From Planococcus koreensis (GTDB lineage: Bacteria > Bacillota > Bacilli > Bacillales_A > Planococcaceae), in the NCBI RefSeq assembly GCF_004761975.1, contig NZ_RQII01000025.1:57166-121165 (forward strand): a stretch of DNA of 64,000 nucleotides, written 5' to 3'. This document shows positions 1 through 8,446 of this stretch, one piece after another. The first letter of the stretch is position 1, and each line of letters starts with the position of its first letter. The notes under the pieces were generated by a model. The model made no database searches. It was not told the DNA's origin and saw only the letters and a program-made list of their open reading frames with translations. A program made the translations under genes and the position numbers.

Positions 1-31
1 ATCGCTAGTGCCGGTTAAACTCAAATCAGTT

Positions 32-124
32 CATGTTAACTTCCAGCTAGATCATGTTAACGCTCCCGCACTTCATGTTAATCTCAAGCTAGATCATGTA
101 AAACTCGATATAGATCATGTTAAC
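32..124. repeat. Five-unit 21-bp phased array of CATGTTAAC motifs (array 1)
   Basis: The motif CATGTTAAC or a near variant starts at 32, 53, 74, 95 and 116, so every interval is exactly 21 bp. Spacers between motifs are mostly different, with GCTAGAT or similar just before several motifs. The fourth unit is degenerate (CATGTAAAA). An interval of 21 bp equals two turns of B-DNA, which would place the motifs on one face of the helix, and it also equals seven codons. Function is unknown; protein-binding iterons or part of a mobile element are possible. Confidence 0.85.
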
Positions 125-159
125 GAGAGAACCTTCTCAACCTAAAACTATAGATGCGT

Positions 160-225
160 GCATTTCGCCTGGGCGAAATGCGAAAGTGCACGAGAAGGAG
201 CCCTTCGCCAAAGCGAAGGGCTTTT
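160..225 (+). other. Hairpin pair downstream of array 1
   Basis: Two perfect hairpins lie in tandem. The first is GCATTTCGCC (160-169) pairing with GGCGAAATGC (172-181). A linker GAAAGTGCACGAGAAGGA follows. The second is GCCCTTCGC (200-208) pairing with GCGAAGGGC (213-221), followed by TTTT, which resembles an intrinsic terminator. The same order recurs at 425-490 and 37581-37653. Confidence 0.75.
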
Positions 226-296
226 CCAATTCCGCTCTTGAACTTAGACCTTGGAGAGAAGCTTCACAGCTAGTGCCGGTTAAACGCAAAACAGTT

Positions 297-389
297 CATG
301 TTAACTTCCAGCTAGATCATGTTAACGCTCCCACACTTCATGTTAATCTCAAGCTAGATCATGTTAACATCGGTTTAGATCATGTTAAC
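297..389. repeat. Five-unit 21-bp phased array of CATGTTAAC motifs (array 2)
   Basis: Motifs start at 297, 318, 339, 360 and 381, again exactly 21 bp apart. Four of five are CATGTTAAC and the third ends in T. It is a near-copy of array 1, and the whole element repeats with a 265-bp period. The stretch before the array (about 226-296) contains the conserved segment AGCTAGTGCCGGTTAAAC that also precedes arrays 1 and 3. Confidence 0.85.
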
Positions 390-424
390 GGGAGAACCTT
401 CTTAACCTAAAACCATAAATGCAT

Positions 425-490
425 GCATTTCGCCTGGGCGAAATGCGAAAGTGCAAGAGAAGGAGCCCTTCGCCGAAGCGAAGGGCTTTT
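425..490 (+). other. Hairpin pair downstream of array 2
   Basis: GCATTTCGCC (425-434) pairs with GGCGAAATGC (437-446). GCCCTTCGC (465-473) pairs with GCGAAGGGC (478-486) and is followed by TTTT. This is the second copy of the hairpin pair at 160-225; the loop of the second hairpin differs (CGAA instead of CAAA). Confidence 0.75.
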
Positions 491-660
491 CCAATTAATC
501 CTTTGAACTTAGATCTTAATAAGAAGCTCCAAGCTCAATTTCATCAACAAAACATCTTTATATAGAAGAAACGCTCATTTCTAAATCGTGTTAAAGTGAT
601 TTCACTCTGAAAAACAACAAAAACATATAGGGTTTTTGTTAAAAAAGTAAGAGCATATCC

Positions 661-757
661 AGCGCAGGCGCGAACACGGGCTAGGCGGAGCGGAAAGACA
701 GGCGGCCTTTGCCTGGCTTTTTGCGTATGCCATGCCCTAAGCGTCCGAAGCGGTGTC
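661..757. repeat. RNA-like dispersed element, copy A
   Basis: This stretch shares with 2186-2280 the blocks GGGCTAGGCG, GCCATGCCC, AAGCG and AGCGG in the same order. Between the blocks lies a copy-specific hairpin: AAAGaCAGGC (694-703) can pair with GCCTGgCTTT (711-720), with one mismatch. The GGGC of the left block can pair with the GCCC of the right block, closing a larger fold. It is not coding in any convincing frame. The family is not one I can name. Confidence 0.6.
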
Positions 758-953
758 TATCAGATATTTAACAAAAAAATTTCCCGGGAAATAATATCCT
801 AATTCATGTCTAAAGTAGACACAAGACGGGAATAACATTATACTGTTATAGGTTAATCGGGATAAGATAGCCTATTTATCAGAAAATAAAATATATTGAT
901 ATATGTATTTAAACAATAATACGCTTTCAATCACAACTGGAGTAGTTTACATC

Positions 954-2045
954 ATGAAAAAACTGAACGAAATCAACATGATCCGTGCAATCATGTGCAT
1001 CTTGGTCGTCGTCACCCATTCCTTAACCAAATACGTCATCAACGTCGACTTGAATCCGCTAGGGGAGGCAGAATATGTGCAGATGCTGCGGCTGGCACTC
1101 CTGTGCGCGACACCGATTTTCATTTTGCTGTCGGAAACCCTCATTGCCAAAAACTACGCATCAGGCACGCCAAAAGGCTTTTTCACCAAGCGCATCAAAT
1201 TCATCCTCGTGCCCTATATCCTGGTAGGCGTCGTGCTCAGCTATATCCGGTCCGACAACACGCTCGAATCGTTTCTCGCCAATGCGCAGCAAATCGTCCT
1301 TTACGGGCAATGGCACGGCTTCTTCATCCTGGTCATCTTCCAGTTTTACGTGCTGCACTGGCTGCTCGGCCGATTCATGGCAAAACTCAACCCGATCTTG
1401 CCACTGCTCATCACCTTCGTGATTTCATTCCTGCACAGCTACGGTTATTTCCATGTCGACCAATACCGGGAATTCACCAATATGAACTACCCACTGTGGT
1501 TCCGGACGCATATCCTGTTCTGGCTGTTCTATTTCACGGCCGGCTTCTACATTGGCCAGTATTACGAAACCATCATTTCATTCTTAATGAAACGGCTGTG
1601 GATTCCGGTCCTCACAACCATCCTGGCTTTCGGCTCGGTGCTGTATGTCTACCAGGGCATGGGCTTTGCCCGCGCCGCCAGCGAGCGCTACGACATCATG
1701 CTTTACGCAGTCAGCGTTTTCCTGCTGCTGACGGCCGTCTTCCGGAAATACAATTTTTACAATGAAAGCTTGATGCTCATCAGCAATTTCTCATTCTTCA
1801 TCTACTTGAGCCATCTCATCATCCTGCCGTATTTCGTCAAGCTGACACTCGACTTCGGCGAAAACATCATCGTATTCAACGTCGTCCTGACCTTCCTGAC
1901 CATCGCATCCTCAGTCGGCGGCGCATTCCTGTTCTACCAAAACCGCCTGACGCGGCTCTTCACCGGGCGCATCAACTACCTGGAAAAGCCGCGCCAAGCA
2001 AAAGAAAAACAAACCGCAAACGACCCAAGCTACTCACTCCGGTGA
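954..2045 (+). CDS. Acyltransferase 3 family membrane protein
   Basis: The product is a 363-residue polytopic membrane protein with about ten hydrophobic segments. It has the family's N-terminal pattern: Arg11 and His22 in the first membrane segment (MIRAIMC...VVTHS). Family members transfer acetyl, succinyl or similar groups to extracytoplasmic polysaccharides, peptidoglycan or lipids; the substrate here cannot be told. I chose ATG 954 because GGAG lies 11 bases upstream; an in-frame ATG at 903 lacks a ribosome site. The gene stands alone between repeat elements, and its stop codon lies inside the terminator hairpin. The Lys/Gln-rich C-terminal tail is cytoplasmic by inference. Confidence 0.85.
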   Translation: MKKLNEINMIRAIMCILVVVTHSLTKYVINVDLNPLGEAEYVQMLRLALLCATPIFILLSETLIAKNYASGTPKGFFTKRIKFILVPYILVGVVLSYIRSDNTLESFLANAQQIVLYGQWHGFFILVIFQFYVLHWLLGRFMAKLNPILPLLITFVISFLHSYGYFHVDQYREFTNMNYPLWFRTHILFWLFYFTAGFYIGQYYETIISFLMKRLWIPVLTTILAFGSVLYVYQGMGFARAASERYDIMLYAVSVFLLLTAVFRKYNFYNESLMLISNFSFFIYLSHLIILPYFVKLTLDFGENIIVFNVVLTFLTIASSVGGAFLFYQNRLTRLFTGRINYLEKPRQAKEKQTANDPSYSLR

Positions 2046-2057
2046 GTAGCTTTTTTT
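2028..2057 (+). terminator. Intrinsic terminator overlapping the acyltransferase stop codon
   Basis: AGCTACTCAC (2028-2037) pairs perfectly with GTGAGTAGCT (2042-2051) around a four-base loop and runs into seven T residues. The stem contains the last codons and stop of the upstream gene. Confidence 0.9.
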
Positions 2058-2185
2058 GGTGAAGTTTTTTTACGGCTATATTAGTTTATAAAGCTGAACT
2101 AATGAATATATAATCGATATTTCGCAAAACAGCTACGCTTGCCGTGTGCGTTTTCGTTGTTTTGCTTCATATCGAGAGATATCTT

Positions 2186-2280
2186 AGCGACGGCGCGTCA
2201 AAGGGCTAGGCGAAGCTATGAGACGAGTGTTCTTCTCGTCTCATGGCGATAGCCATGCCCAAAGCGACCGGAGCGGCGTT
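2186..2280. repeat. RNA-like dispersed element, copy B
   Basis: Second copy of the element at 661-757. Conserved blocks are GCGCG, GGGCTAGGCG, GCCATGCCC, AAGCG and GGAGCGG. The central arm is a perfect hairpin of unrelated sequence: TGAGACGAG (2219-2227) with CTCGTCTCA (2235-2243). Keeping an arm while replacing its sequence suggests selection on RNA or DNA secondary structure. Confidence 0.6.
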
Positions 2281-2423
2281 CAATGTGTTCCCCTTAAAGC
2301 CATGTCATCTAATAAATAAAAAATAATAATAATCTCTCACTTTTCCAATATTTTCAACAAATAATATCATAAATATGTTAAAATTCAGATAATTACATAG
2401 CACAAACGAGGAGGAGTTTTCCG

Positions 2424-5400
2424 ATGAAAAGCCAAGGGTTCAAGCAGTTATTCACCATTCTTCTTATCTTCTTTCTAGTCGCCGCATTATGGCCAGCAGC
2501 GGCATTATCCGCACCACCAGTTAACGCGCCGACAGCAGGCGACTTCGAAATGCGCGCAGCCATCGTCGAACAAACCGATGTCCTGCAAGGCGAACCGCAG
2601 CTGCACCCGGACTTGAAAAGTTTGTCCGGCGACCAGCAAGTCGCCGTCATCGTCCATCTCTCGAAAAAGCCGGTTGGCCTGGAAATCGGGGCCAGCTCGC
2701 TGAAAGGTGAGAGCGTCACCGCTGCACAAACTGACAAAATCGAAGCAGCAATCGTCAACCAGCAAACATCCGCCAAAGTCGCAATGGCTGAAACCGGCAT
2801 CGCCTATGAGGAAGGCTATTCCTACACCCAAGTCCTCAACGGCTTTTCCGCAAACGTGAAAGCAGCGGATCTCGCGAAACTCCTCGAAATCGAAGGAGTC
2901 GCATTCGTTGAGCCGGACGTCCAAATGCACGCAACGGCGTCAACCGAACAGGATCAGAAGTTCACAGCGGCTTTCTCGAAGAGCACATCGTTCCTCGGCG
3001 TCGATCGCTTGTGGGCGGAAGGCATTGAAGGGCAGGGCGTCAAAGTCGGCGTGCTTGATACCGGCATCGATCCCGACCACCCGGAATTTGCAGGCGTCTA
3101 CAAAGGCGGCAAGAACTTCGTGCCGCATTCACCGTATTACAAAAAAGCCCGTGCCGAAGACGACCCTTCTGAAACGAAGCCGTCTGAGCGTGCAAGCGAT
3201 TCGTCGGAAATAAATAATTGGGAACTGCCGTTTGCCACATCGCATGGCACGCACGTAGCAGGCACCATTGCAGCGCGTGGCGCCAACTCATTCGGCTTTA
3301 AAGGCATCGCGCCGAAAGTGGAGCTGTATGCCTACCGCGTCCTCGGCGCTTACGGAATGGGCTCGCAATCGTGGATCATCGCCGGCATCGAAGAAGCGGT
3401 GCGGCAGGACCTCGATATCATCAATTTGTCGCTTGCCAGCAACAGCAATTCAGAGGCGAGAGCCGAATCGTTCGCGCTCAATAACGCCATGTTCGCCGGC
3501 ACGCTCGCCATCACCGCGGCTGGCAATGCCGGCCTATACCGGGGCAGCGTCACCAGCCCCGGCACCAGCCGCCTCGCTGTCACGGTCGGCAGCAGCACGA
3601 TTCCGGAAGAGCGTTTCAGCGGAACCGTCAAGCTCAATGCCGGAAACTTTGAGCTCAATAAAAAACACAATCTCATGGCGTCAGAAACAGATGAAAACCC
3701 GGCGCAGCAATTAACGGGCACATTTGACGTCGTTGCCATTCCGAACGCCGGCGAAAAAATTGATTACAGCAAACTGAGCGTCAAAGGCAAAGTGGCACTC
3801 GTATCATCTGGTGCCATCGAATACCACGATAAAGTGAAATTCGCTAAAGAGGCGGGAGCGAAAGCGGTACTGATCCACAACATCCGCGACGGCGCACAAG
3901 CTCCGGAGCCGAGCGGCTTTTTCCTCGGCGATTCATTTGATTACATTCCAGCGTTCGATCTGTCGCAGACAGACGGCGAAAAGATCCGCCAGCAGCTGCT
4001 TGTCTCTAAAGGCACCGTCTCATTCAGCGGCATCACCATGACGAAAACGAAAGGCGATGCAATCGCCGAATACAGCGCAAGCGGGCCGTCGTCGCCGAAC
4101 TTCGACATCAAGCCGGACATCATCGCACCGGGCACAAGCATCATGTCAGCGAAGCCGATGTACAAAGCGGACTTCCCGGCAGCCGATTACAGCGAAGCCT
4201 ATATCCGCCAAACCGGCACATCGATGGCAACGCCGCATATCACCGGAGTCGCAGCGCTTATCCTGCAGGCCCATCCTAGCTGGAAACCGTTCGATGTGAA
4301 AGTCGCATTGTCCAATTCAGCGAAGATCCTCGACACCAACGCATACGATGTTTTTGCGCAAGGAGCGGGACGGGTGCAAGCGTACGATGCGGCGCGTCCG
4401 CAATTTCTCGCCTATTCCCATGACAAAGCGGTGTTGAATGGCACCGGCACAGTCGTCGACAACGTCAAAGGAACCATCACATTCGGCCATCAGCCGCTCA
4501 ATAAAAGCAATATCTCCGTGACGAAAAAAGTCACCGTCAAAGACATCACCGGAAAAGGCGGCGCGTTAAAAGTCACCGTCGACACGAAAAAAAGCTTCGG
4601 CAACGCCAAAGTCACCGTCGACAAACCATCGTTCATATTGAACGGCGAACAAGAGCTGAACGTCACTCTGACAGCATCCAAACAGCAAGGCACCGTCAAT
4701 GGCGATGAAATCCTCGGCTACGTGCACATCAAAGGCGCGAACTATGACGTATCGTTGCCATTCGCTGCGGACTTCAGCGCGATGCCACTCGCCGAAATCC
4801 AGAATTTCTCCATTACCGAAGACGACCTGTCATTCAATAACGACGGCATCAACGACTTTGCGGAAATCAATTTCAAACTGACTGGACCAGTCGGCAAAAA
4901 CACAATCGAATTATACGACCTCATGAACCCAAGCAGCGGCGCATTCCAAAACGGCTTTATCGGCTATATCCACGCAAGCCCTACGCTTGCGGCCGGCACC
5001 TACAAAATGCCGCTGCTCGGCCTGTACCGGCCATGGAACGGCGAGCCCTTGAAAAAAATCCCGGACAGCCTCTACCAAATGCATTACATGTCCGAACCGC
5101 TCGGTGATGACTGGAACTACCTATACGATTACATCGTTCCCGTCATCGTCAAAACGACGAAGCCGAAAATCTCCGGCTCCGTCATCGCCGGCCAGGGAGT
5201 CGGCCGCGTCATCGACAAATATATCGACTACAACAAAAAGCTGATCGAATTCGAAGTCCCATACGACCTCAACTCGAAACTGCACGCCAGCTACCAACTC
5301 AACGGCGAAGGCGACGCCGTGCCGGTCACACTCGACCAAAACGGCGCATTCAACTTCCCATTGCCCGGCTTCACCGAAGGCACCGACAACATCACTCTAA

Positions 5401-5447
5401 CCGTCACAGACGAAGCCGGCAACAAAGGTACAAGTGTATTGGAGTAA
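2424..5447 (+). CDS. Secreted subtilisin-like serine protease (S8 family, Vpr-like)
   Basis: The 1007-residue preproprotein has a signal peptide (about residues 1-30), an inhibitor I9-type propeptide (about 65-170) and an S8 catalytic domain. The triad is visible: Asp212 in VLDTGID, His274 in SHGTHVAGT and Ser600 in GTSMATPH. A protease-associated (PA) insert sits between His and Ser (about 400-530), as in Bacillus Vpr. The 350-residue C-terminal region is beta-rich and Fn3-like, with no SLH or LPXTG anchor, so the enzyme is probably released. GAGGAGGAG precedes ATG 2424. It is monocistronic, with a terminator just after the stop. The role is extracellular protein degradation. Confidence 0.93.
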   Translation: MKSQGFKQLFTILLIFFLVAALWPAAALSAPPVNAPTAGDFEMRAAIVEQTDVLQGEPQLHPDLKSLSGDQQVAVIVHLSKKPVGLEIGASSLKGESVTAAQTDKIEAAIVNQQTSAKVAMAETGIAYEEGYSYTQVLNGFSANVKAADLAKLLEIEGVAFVEPDVQMHATASTEQDQKFTAAFSKSTSFLGVDRLWAEGIEGQGVKVGVLDTGIDPDHPEFAGVYKGGKNFVPHSPYYKKARAEDDPSETKPSERASDSSEINNWELPFATSHGTHVAGTIAARGANSFGFKGIAPKVELYAYRVLGAYGMGSQSWIIAGIEEAVRQDLDIINLSLASNSNSEARAESFALNNAMFAGTLAITAAGNAGLYRGSVTSPGTSRLAVTVGSSTIPEERFSGTVKLNAGNFELNKKHNLMASETDENPAQQLTGTFDVVAIPNAGEKIDYSKLSVKGKVALVSSGAIEYHDKVKFAKEAGAKAVLIHNIRDGAQAPEPSGFFLGDSFDYIPAFDLSQTDGEKIRQQLLVSKGTVSFSGITMTKTKGDAIAEYSASGPSSPNFDIKPDIIAPGTSIMSAKPMYKADFPAADYSEAYIRQTGTSMATPHITGVAALILQAHPSWKPFDVKVALSNSAKILDTNAYDVFAQGAGRVQAYDAARPQFLAYSHDKAVLNGTGTVVDNVKGTITFGHQPLNKSNISVTKKVTVKDITGKGGALKVTVDTKKSFGNAKVTVDKPSFILNGEQELNVTLTASKQQGTVNGDEILGYVHIKGANYDVSLPFAADFSAMPLAEIQNFSITEDDLSFNNDGINDFAEINFKLTGPVGKNTIELYDLMNPSSGAFQNGFIGYIHASPTLAAGTYKMPLLGLYRPWNGEPLKKIPDSLYQMHYMSEPLGDDWNYLYDYIVPVIVKTTKPKISGSVIAGQGVGRVIDKYIDYNKKLIEFEVPYDLNSKLHASYQLNGEGDAVPVTLDQNGAFNFPLPGFTEGTDNITLTVTDEAGNKGTSVLE

Positions 5448-5459
5448 ACGAAAGAGAAG

Positions 5460-5493
5460 AAGAGGGGCATCCGCAAATACGGATGCCCCTCTT
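5460..5493 (+). terminator. Terminator hairpin after the subtilase gene
   Basis: AGAGGGGCATCCG (5461-5473) pairs perfectly with CGGATGCCCCTCT (5480-5492). The following bases are only moderately T-rich. Confidence 0.8.
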
Positions 5494-5635
5494 ATAATGT
5501 CTTCAAAAATCTGTCGATAGTTCTTTTCATTTCGCTTCATTCAACGATATCTCTTTTATATAGCATAATTTCTTTTACCGAAGAACACGAAAGATACACT
5601 TCCTGTAATTTCTTTAGGTTCTCCAGATATGAAGC

Positions 5636-5905
5636 AAAACTGCCGAGAAAACCTTACTGCTCCTGCAGTGCTATGCACTTCGTCGCAAAGACTTGCCCTC
5701 GCAGGCTTCGGGTAAGTCTTGCCTGCGGGAAAGTAAGACAGCCGAGACCCCACAGGGAATGATTGGGCAAAAGTAATTTGCCCAATCATTTGCGACGAAG
5801 CTAGCGAAGCGATGCAGGAGCACAAGGTTTTCAAAGCGAGCGAGGAGGCTTGGCGCTCACCCGCGGCAAGCGAGGCAGTTTTGCGGAATATCGCAAAACT
5901 TATCA
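5636..5905. repeat. GC-rich nested inverted-repeat element
   Basis: This 270-bp element lies between the subtilase and nucleotidase genes. The outer arms are GCAAAACTGCC near 5633 and GGCAGTTTTGC near 5875. Inside these, AAAACCTT...CTCCTGCA pairs with TGCAGGAG...AAGGTTTT. A further inner hairpin is ATGATTGGGCAAA with TTTGCCCAATCAT (about 5759-5791). Phrases such as GAGACCCCACAGG, GAGGAGGCTTGGCGCT and CCCGCGG resemble a GC-rich repeat I recall as frequent between genes in Bacillaceae genomes; 8176-8295 is another copy. Confidence 0.6.
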
Positions 5906-6013
5906 AACTAAACAAAAATGTAATATATTTGTAATGCTAGCATCTATAATTACTTCACTACTCGAAGTATAATGAAATTGTTCAACTATCTGACAATAAG
6001 AGGAGATGGAAAA

Positions 6014-7972
6014 ATGTCGATCCACAACAAAGCGGCGTTAGCTCTAGCAGCATTCATGCTGGCAGCAAGCGGAGTATCAGCGGCTGCACCGGCTGCAAAA
6101 GAAAGCAAAGCGGCACAAGCAAGCACCGAACGCCCTGCGTACAAAAAGGAAGTCTCGCTTCGCATTTTGGGCACGTCCGATCTACATACCAATTTCGTCA
6201 ATTATGATTATTACCAAGATAAAGAGTCCAACTCACTCGGCCTCGCCAAAACTGGCGTCCTCATTGAGCAGGCACGCGCAGAAAACGCCAACACATTGCT
6301 ATTCGATAACGGCGACTTGATCCAAGGCACGCCGCTCGGCAGCTACACCGCAAACGTCGACAAACTTGAAGACGGCGAAAAGCATCCCGCTTATGCTGCA
6401 CTTGAAGCGCTCGACTTTGACGGCACGACACTCGGCAACCATGAATTCAATTACGGCCTCGATTACCTCGACGAAGTCATGGATGACGCCGAATTCCCGG
6501 TGCTGAATGCCAACGTCTATGACGCTGAGACGAATAAAAACCGCTTCACCCCGTACGAAATCATCGACAAAGAAGTCGTTGATGGACGCGGCAAGAAAAC
6601 GACTGTCCAAGTCGGTGTCATCGGTGTCGTCGCTCCGCAAATCCTGAAATGGGACCGCGCGCATCTTGAAGGCAAAGTCTACGCTGAAGATGCTGTAAAA
6701 ACCGTCGAGAAATTCCTGCCAGTCATGGAAGAAGAAGGCGCTGACATTATCGTCGCTTTGTCCCACTCGGGCATGGGCGACGCCACTTATGAAGTAGGCG
6801 AAGAAGACATCACGTACCAGCTATCCCAACTTGACGGCATCGATGCCATCATCACGGGACATAACCACGCCCAGTTCCCAGGCGCATACAGTGATTTGCC
6901 GAATGTTGACCAGGAACAAGGCACGATCAACGGTACACCAGTCGTTATGCCAGGGAAATTCGGCAGCCACCTGGGTGTCATCGACTTGAAACTGGCGCCG
7001 CATGGCCAGGACTGGAAAGTCGTTGAAGAAAAAGCCGCATTGCGCGCAATCGACAAAACGACCAATGAAGTCTCAGAAGAAGTCGTGGAAGCCGTGAAAG
7101 AAGCGCACGAAGCAACTATCGAATACGTCCGCCAGCCGGTAGCGGAAACAACAGCACCAATCAACAGTTACTTCTCATTGGTGAAAGACGATCCATCTGT
7201 CCAAATCGTCAACAATGCACAAACATGGTACGTCGAGCAAAAAGTAGCGGGCACCGCGAACGCCGACTTGCCGATCCTGTCAGCCGCGGCACCGTTCAAA
7301 GCAGGTACTCGTGGTGACAGCAGTTACTACACCGACATCAAAACCGGCACAGTCGCCATTAAAAACGTCGCTGACCTCTACGTCTTCGACAACACCGTCT
7401 TCGCGTTGAAAATGACCGGAGCCGATGTCAAAGAATGGCTCGAAATGTCTGCAGGCCAATTCAAGCAAATCAACCCAGCAGCAACAGGTGAACAGCCGTT
7501 GATCAACACCGATTTCCGCACATACAATTTTGACGTCATTGACGGCGTCGAATACGAAATCGACGTCACGCAGCCGGCGAAATACGATGGCAGCGGAAAC
7601 ACCGTCAACGCGGATACCAACCGCATCAAGAACCTGAGCTTCAACGGCGCACCGATCGACCCAACACAAGAATTCCTGGTCGCCACCAACAACTACCGTG
7701 CAAGCGGCAACTTCCCAGGCGTCCGTGACGCAGCCGAGAAAATCGACTACGCCTACGAAAACCGCCAAGCGATCATCGACTACCTATTGGAACAAAAAAC
7801 GATCAACCCGTCCGCTGACGGCAACTGGTCATTCGCGCCAATCACATCCGGCCCGAACGCCACATTCGAATCATCGCCAACCGCCAAAGACCTGATCCCC
7901 GCTGACAGCGGCATCACTTATATTGGCGCAGGCACAGACGGCTTCGCTAAATACGGCATCGACTTAAAATAA
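6014..7972 (+). CDS. Secreted 5'-nucleotidase / 2',3'-cyclic-nucleotide 2'-phosphodiesterase
   Basis: The 652-residue protein starts with a signal peptide (about 1-26). Its metallophosphatase domain carries the dimetal signatures GTSDLH (Asp56, His58), DNGDLIQG, GNHEFNYG, SHSG and GHNH. The C-terminal 5'-nucleotidase domain (about 370-620) binds substrate and includes NNYRASGNFPG. The length matches CpdB-type enzymes. These hydrolyse 2',3'-cyclic nucleotides and 3'-nucleotides outside the cell to release nucleoside and phosphate. AGGAG precedes ATG 6014; an in-frame ATG at 5972 lacks a ribosome site and would add 14 residues before the signal peptide. No wall-anchor motif is visible. It is a single gene closed by a terminator. 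Confidence 0.9.
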   Translation: MSIHNKAALALAAFMLAASGVSAAAPAAKESKAAQASTERPAYKKEVSLRILGTSDLHTNFVNYDYYQDKESNSLGLAKTGVLIEQARAENANTLLFDNGDLIQGTPLGSYTANVDKLEDGEKHPAYAALEALDFDGTTLGNHEFNYGLDYLDEVMDDAEFPVLNANVYDAETNKNRFTPYEIIDKEVVDGRGKKTTVQVGVIGVVAPQILKWDRAHLEGKVYAEDAVKTVEKFLPVMEEEGADIIVALSHSGMGDATYEVGEEDITYQLSQLDGIDAIITGHNHAQFPGAYSDLPNVDQEQGTINGTPVVMPGKFGSHLGVIDLKLAPHGQDWKVVEEKAALRAIDKTTNEVSEEVVEAVKEAHEATIEYVRQPVAETTAPINSYFSLVKDDPSVQIVNNAQTWYVEQKVAGTANADLPILSAAAPFKAGTRGDSSYYTDIKTGTVAIKNVADLYVFDNTVFALKMTGADVKEWLEMSAGQFKQINPAATGEQPLINTDFRTYNFDVIDGVEYEIDVTQPAKYDGSGNTVNADTNRIKNLSFNGAPIDPTQEFLVATNNYRASGNFPGVRDAAEKIDYAYENRQAIIDYLLEQKTINPSADGNWSFAPITSGPNATFESSPTAKDLIPADSGITYIGAGTDGFAKYGIDLK

Positions 7973-7989
7973 TAAACCCGTCTACACCC

Positions 7990-8022
7990 AAAAGGCATCT
8001 GCATAACTCGCAGATGCCTTTT
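7990..8022 (+). terminator. Terminator after the nucleotidase gene
   Basis: AAAAGGCATCTGC (7990-8002) pairs with GCAGATGCCTTTT (8010-8022). Confidence 0.88.
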
Positions 8023-8175
8023 GCTGTGGAGTATTATAGAAAATTTATAATTAGGTAAGTTTAGTAATGGTTTCTATTGTAATTATTCGACATAACATCT
8101 TCCGTCTTTATGTCCTGAAGCTGGCATAACTAACTATGGATATGAGCAGTAGAGTTTTGTGACTAAGAAATAACT

Positions 8176-8295
8176 TTGAATGAAGCGGAAGGTGGCGACT
8201 CCTGCGGGTTCAGCGCGAGCTGAAGACCCTGGACTGAGCAGAGCGAGGGAAGCGGCTGAAGCCGTGCCCGCGGAAAGCGTCCACCTGAAGCGAAA
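8176..8295. repeat. GC-rich structured repeat, Bacillaceae type
   Basis: The stretch contains GCGGAAGGTGGCGACTCC, TGCGGG, AGACCCTG, GAAGCGGCTGAAGCCGTGC, CCGCGGAAAGCG and TCCACCTGAAGCG. The ends pair (GAAGCGGAAGGTGG with CCACCTGAAGC), and a local arm CAGCGCGAGCTG is present. It has no gene-like frame. It resembles the GC-rich intergenic repeat I recall from Bacillaceae and shares phrases with 5636-5905. The rest of 8023-8446 is AT-rich and holds nothing else that I recognise. Confidence 0.6.
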
Positions 8296-8446
8296 TGAAA
8301 AGTATTATGGTATATCTACAAACTCAACAAAGGAATTTATACCAATCTACCCGCATACATGGTAATATAATTTATAATATTCAGAATATTAACCTACGAT
8401 AGTCTCACTCAATCCACCGCTAGATCATGAGCAGGGAGGAGCCGCT

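Noticed and set aside
32..389. CRISPR array
   Set aside because: The repeats are only 9 bp with 12-bp spacers and no cas genes are present; this is not a CRISPR.
117..410. 97-codon open frame with repeated HVNxxLD peptide across the 21-bp arrays
   Set aside because: It has no ribosome site, spans hairpins and element boundaries, and seems to follow from the 21-bp period. A related frame is open at 37611-37919, so coding is not excluded, but I treat the DNA element as primary.
995..1765. Long open frame overlapping the first acyltransferase gene
   Set aside because: It is a shadow frame of a GC-richer gene, with Arg/His/Pro-rich composition and no ribosome site.
8180..8365. 61-codon open frame
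   Set aside because: It lies inside the GC-rich structured repeat and has no ribosome site.
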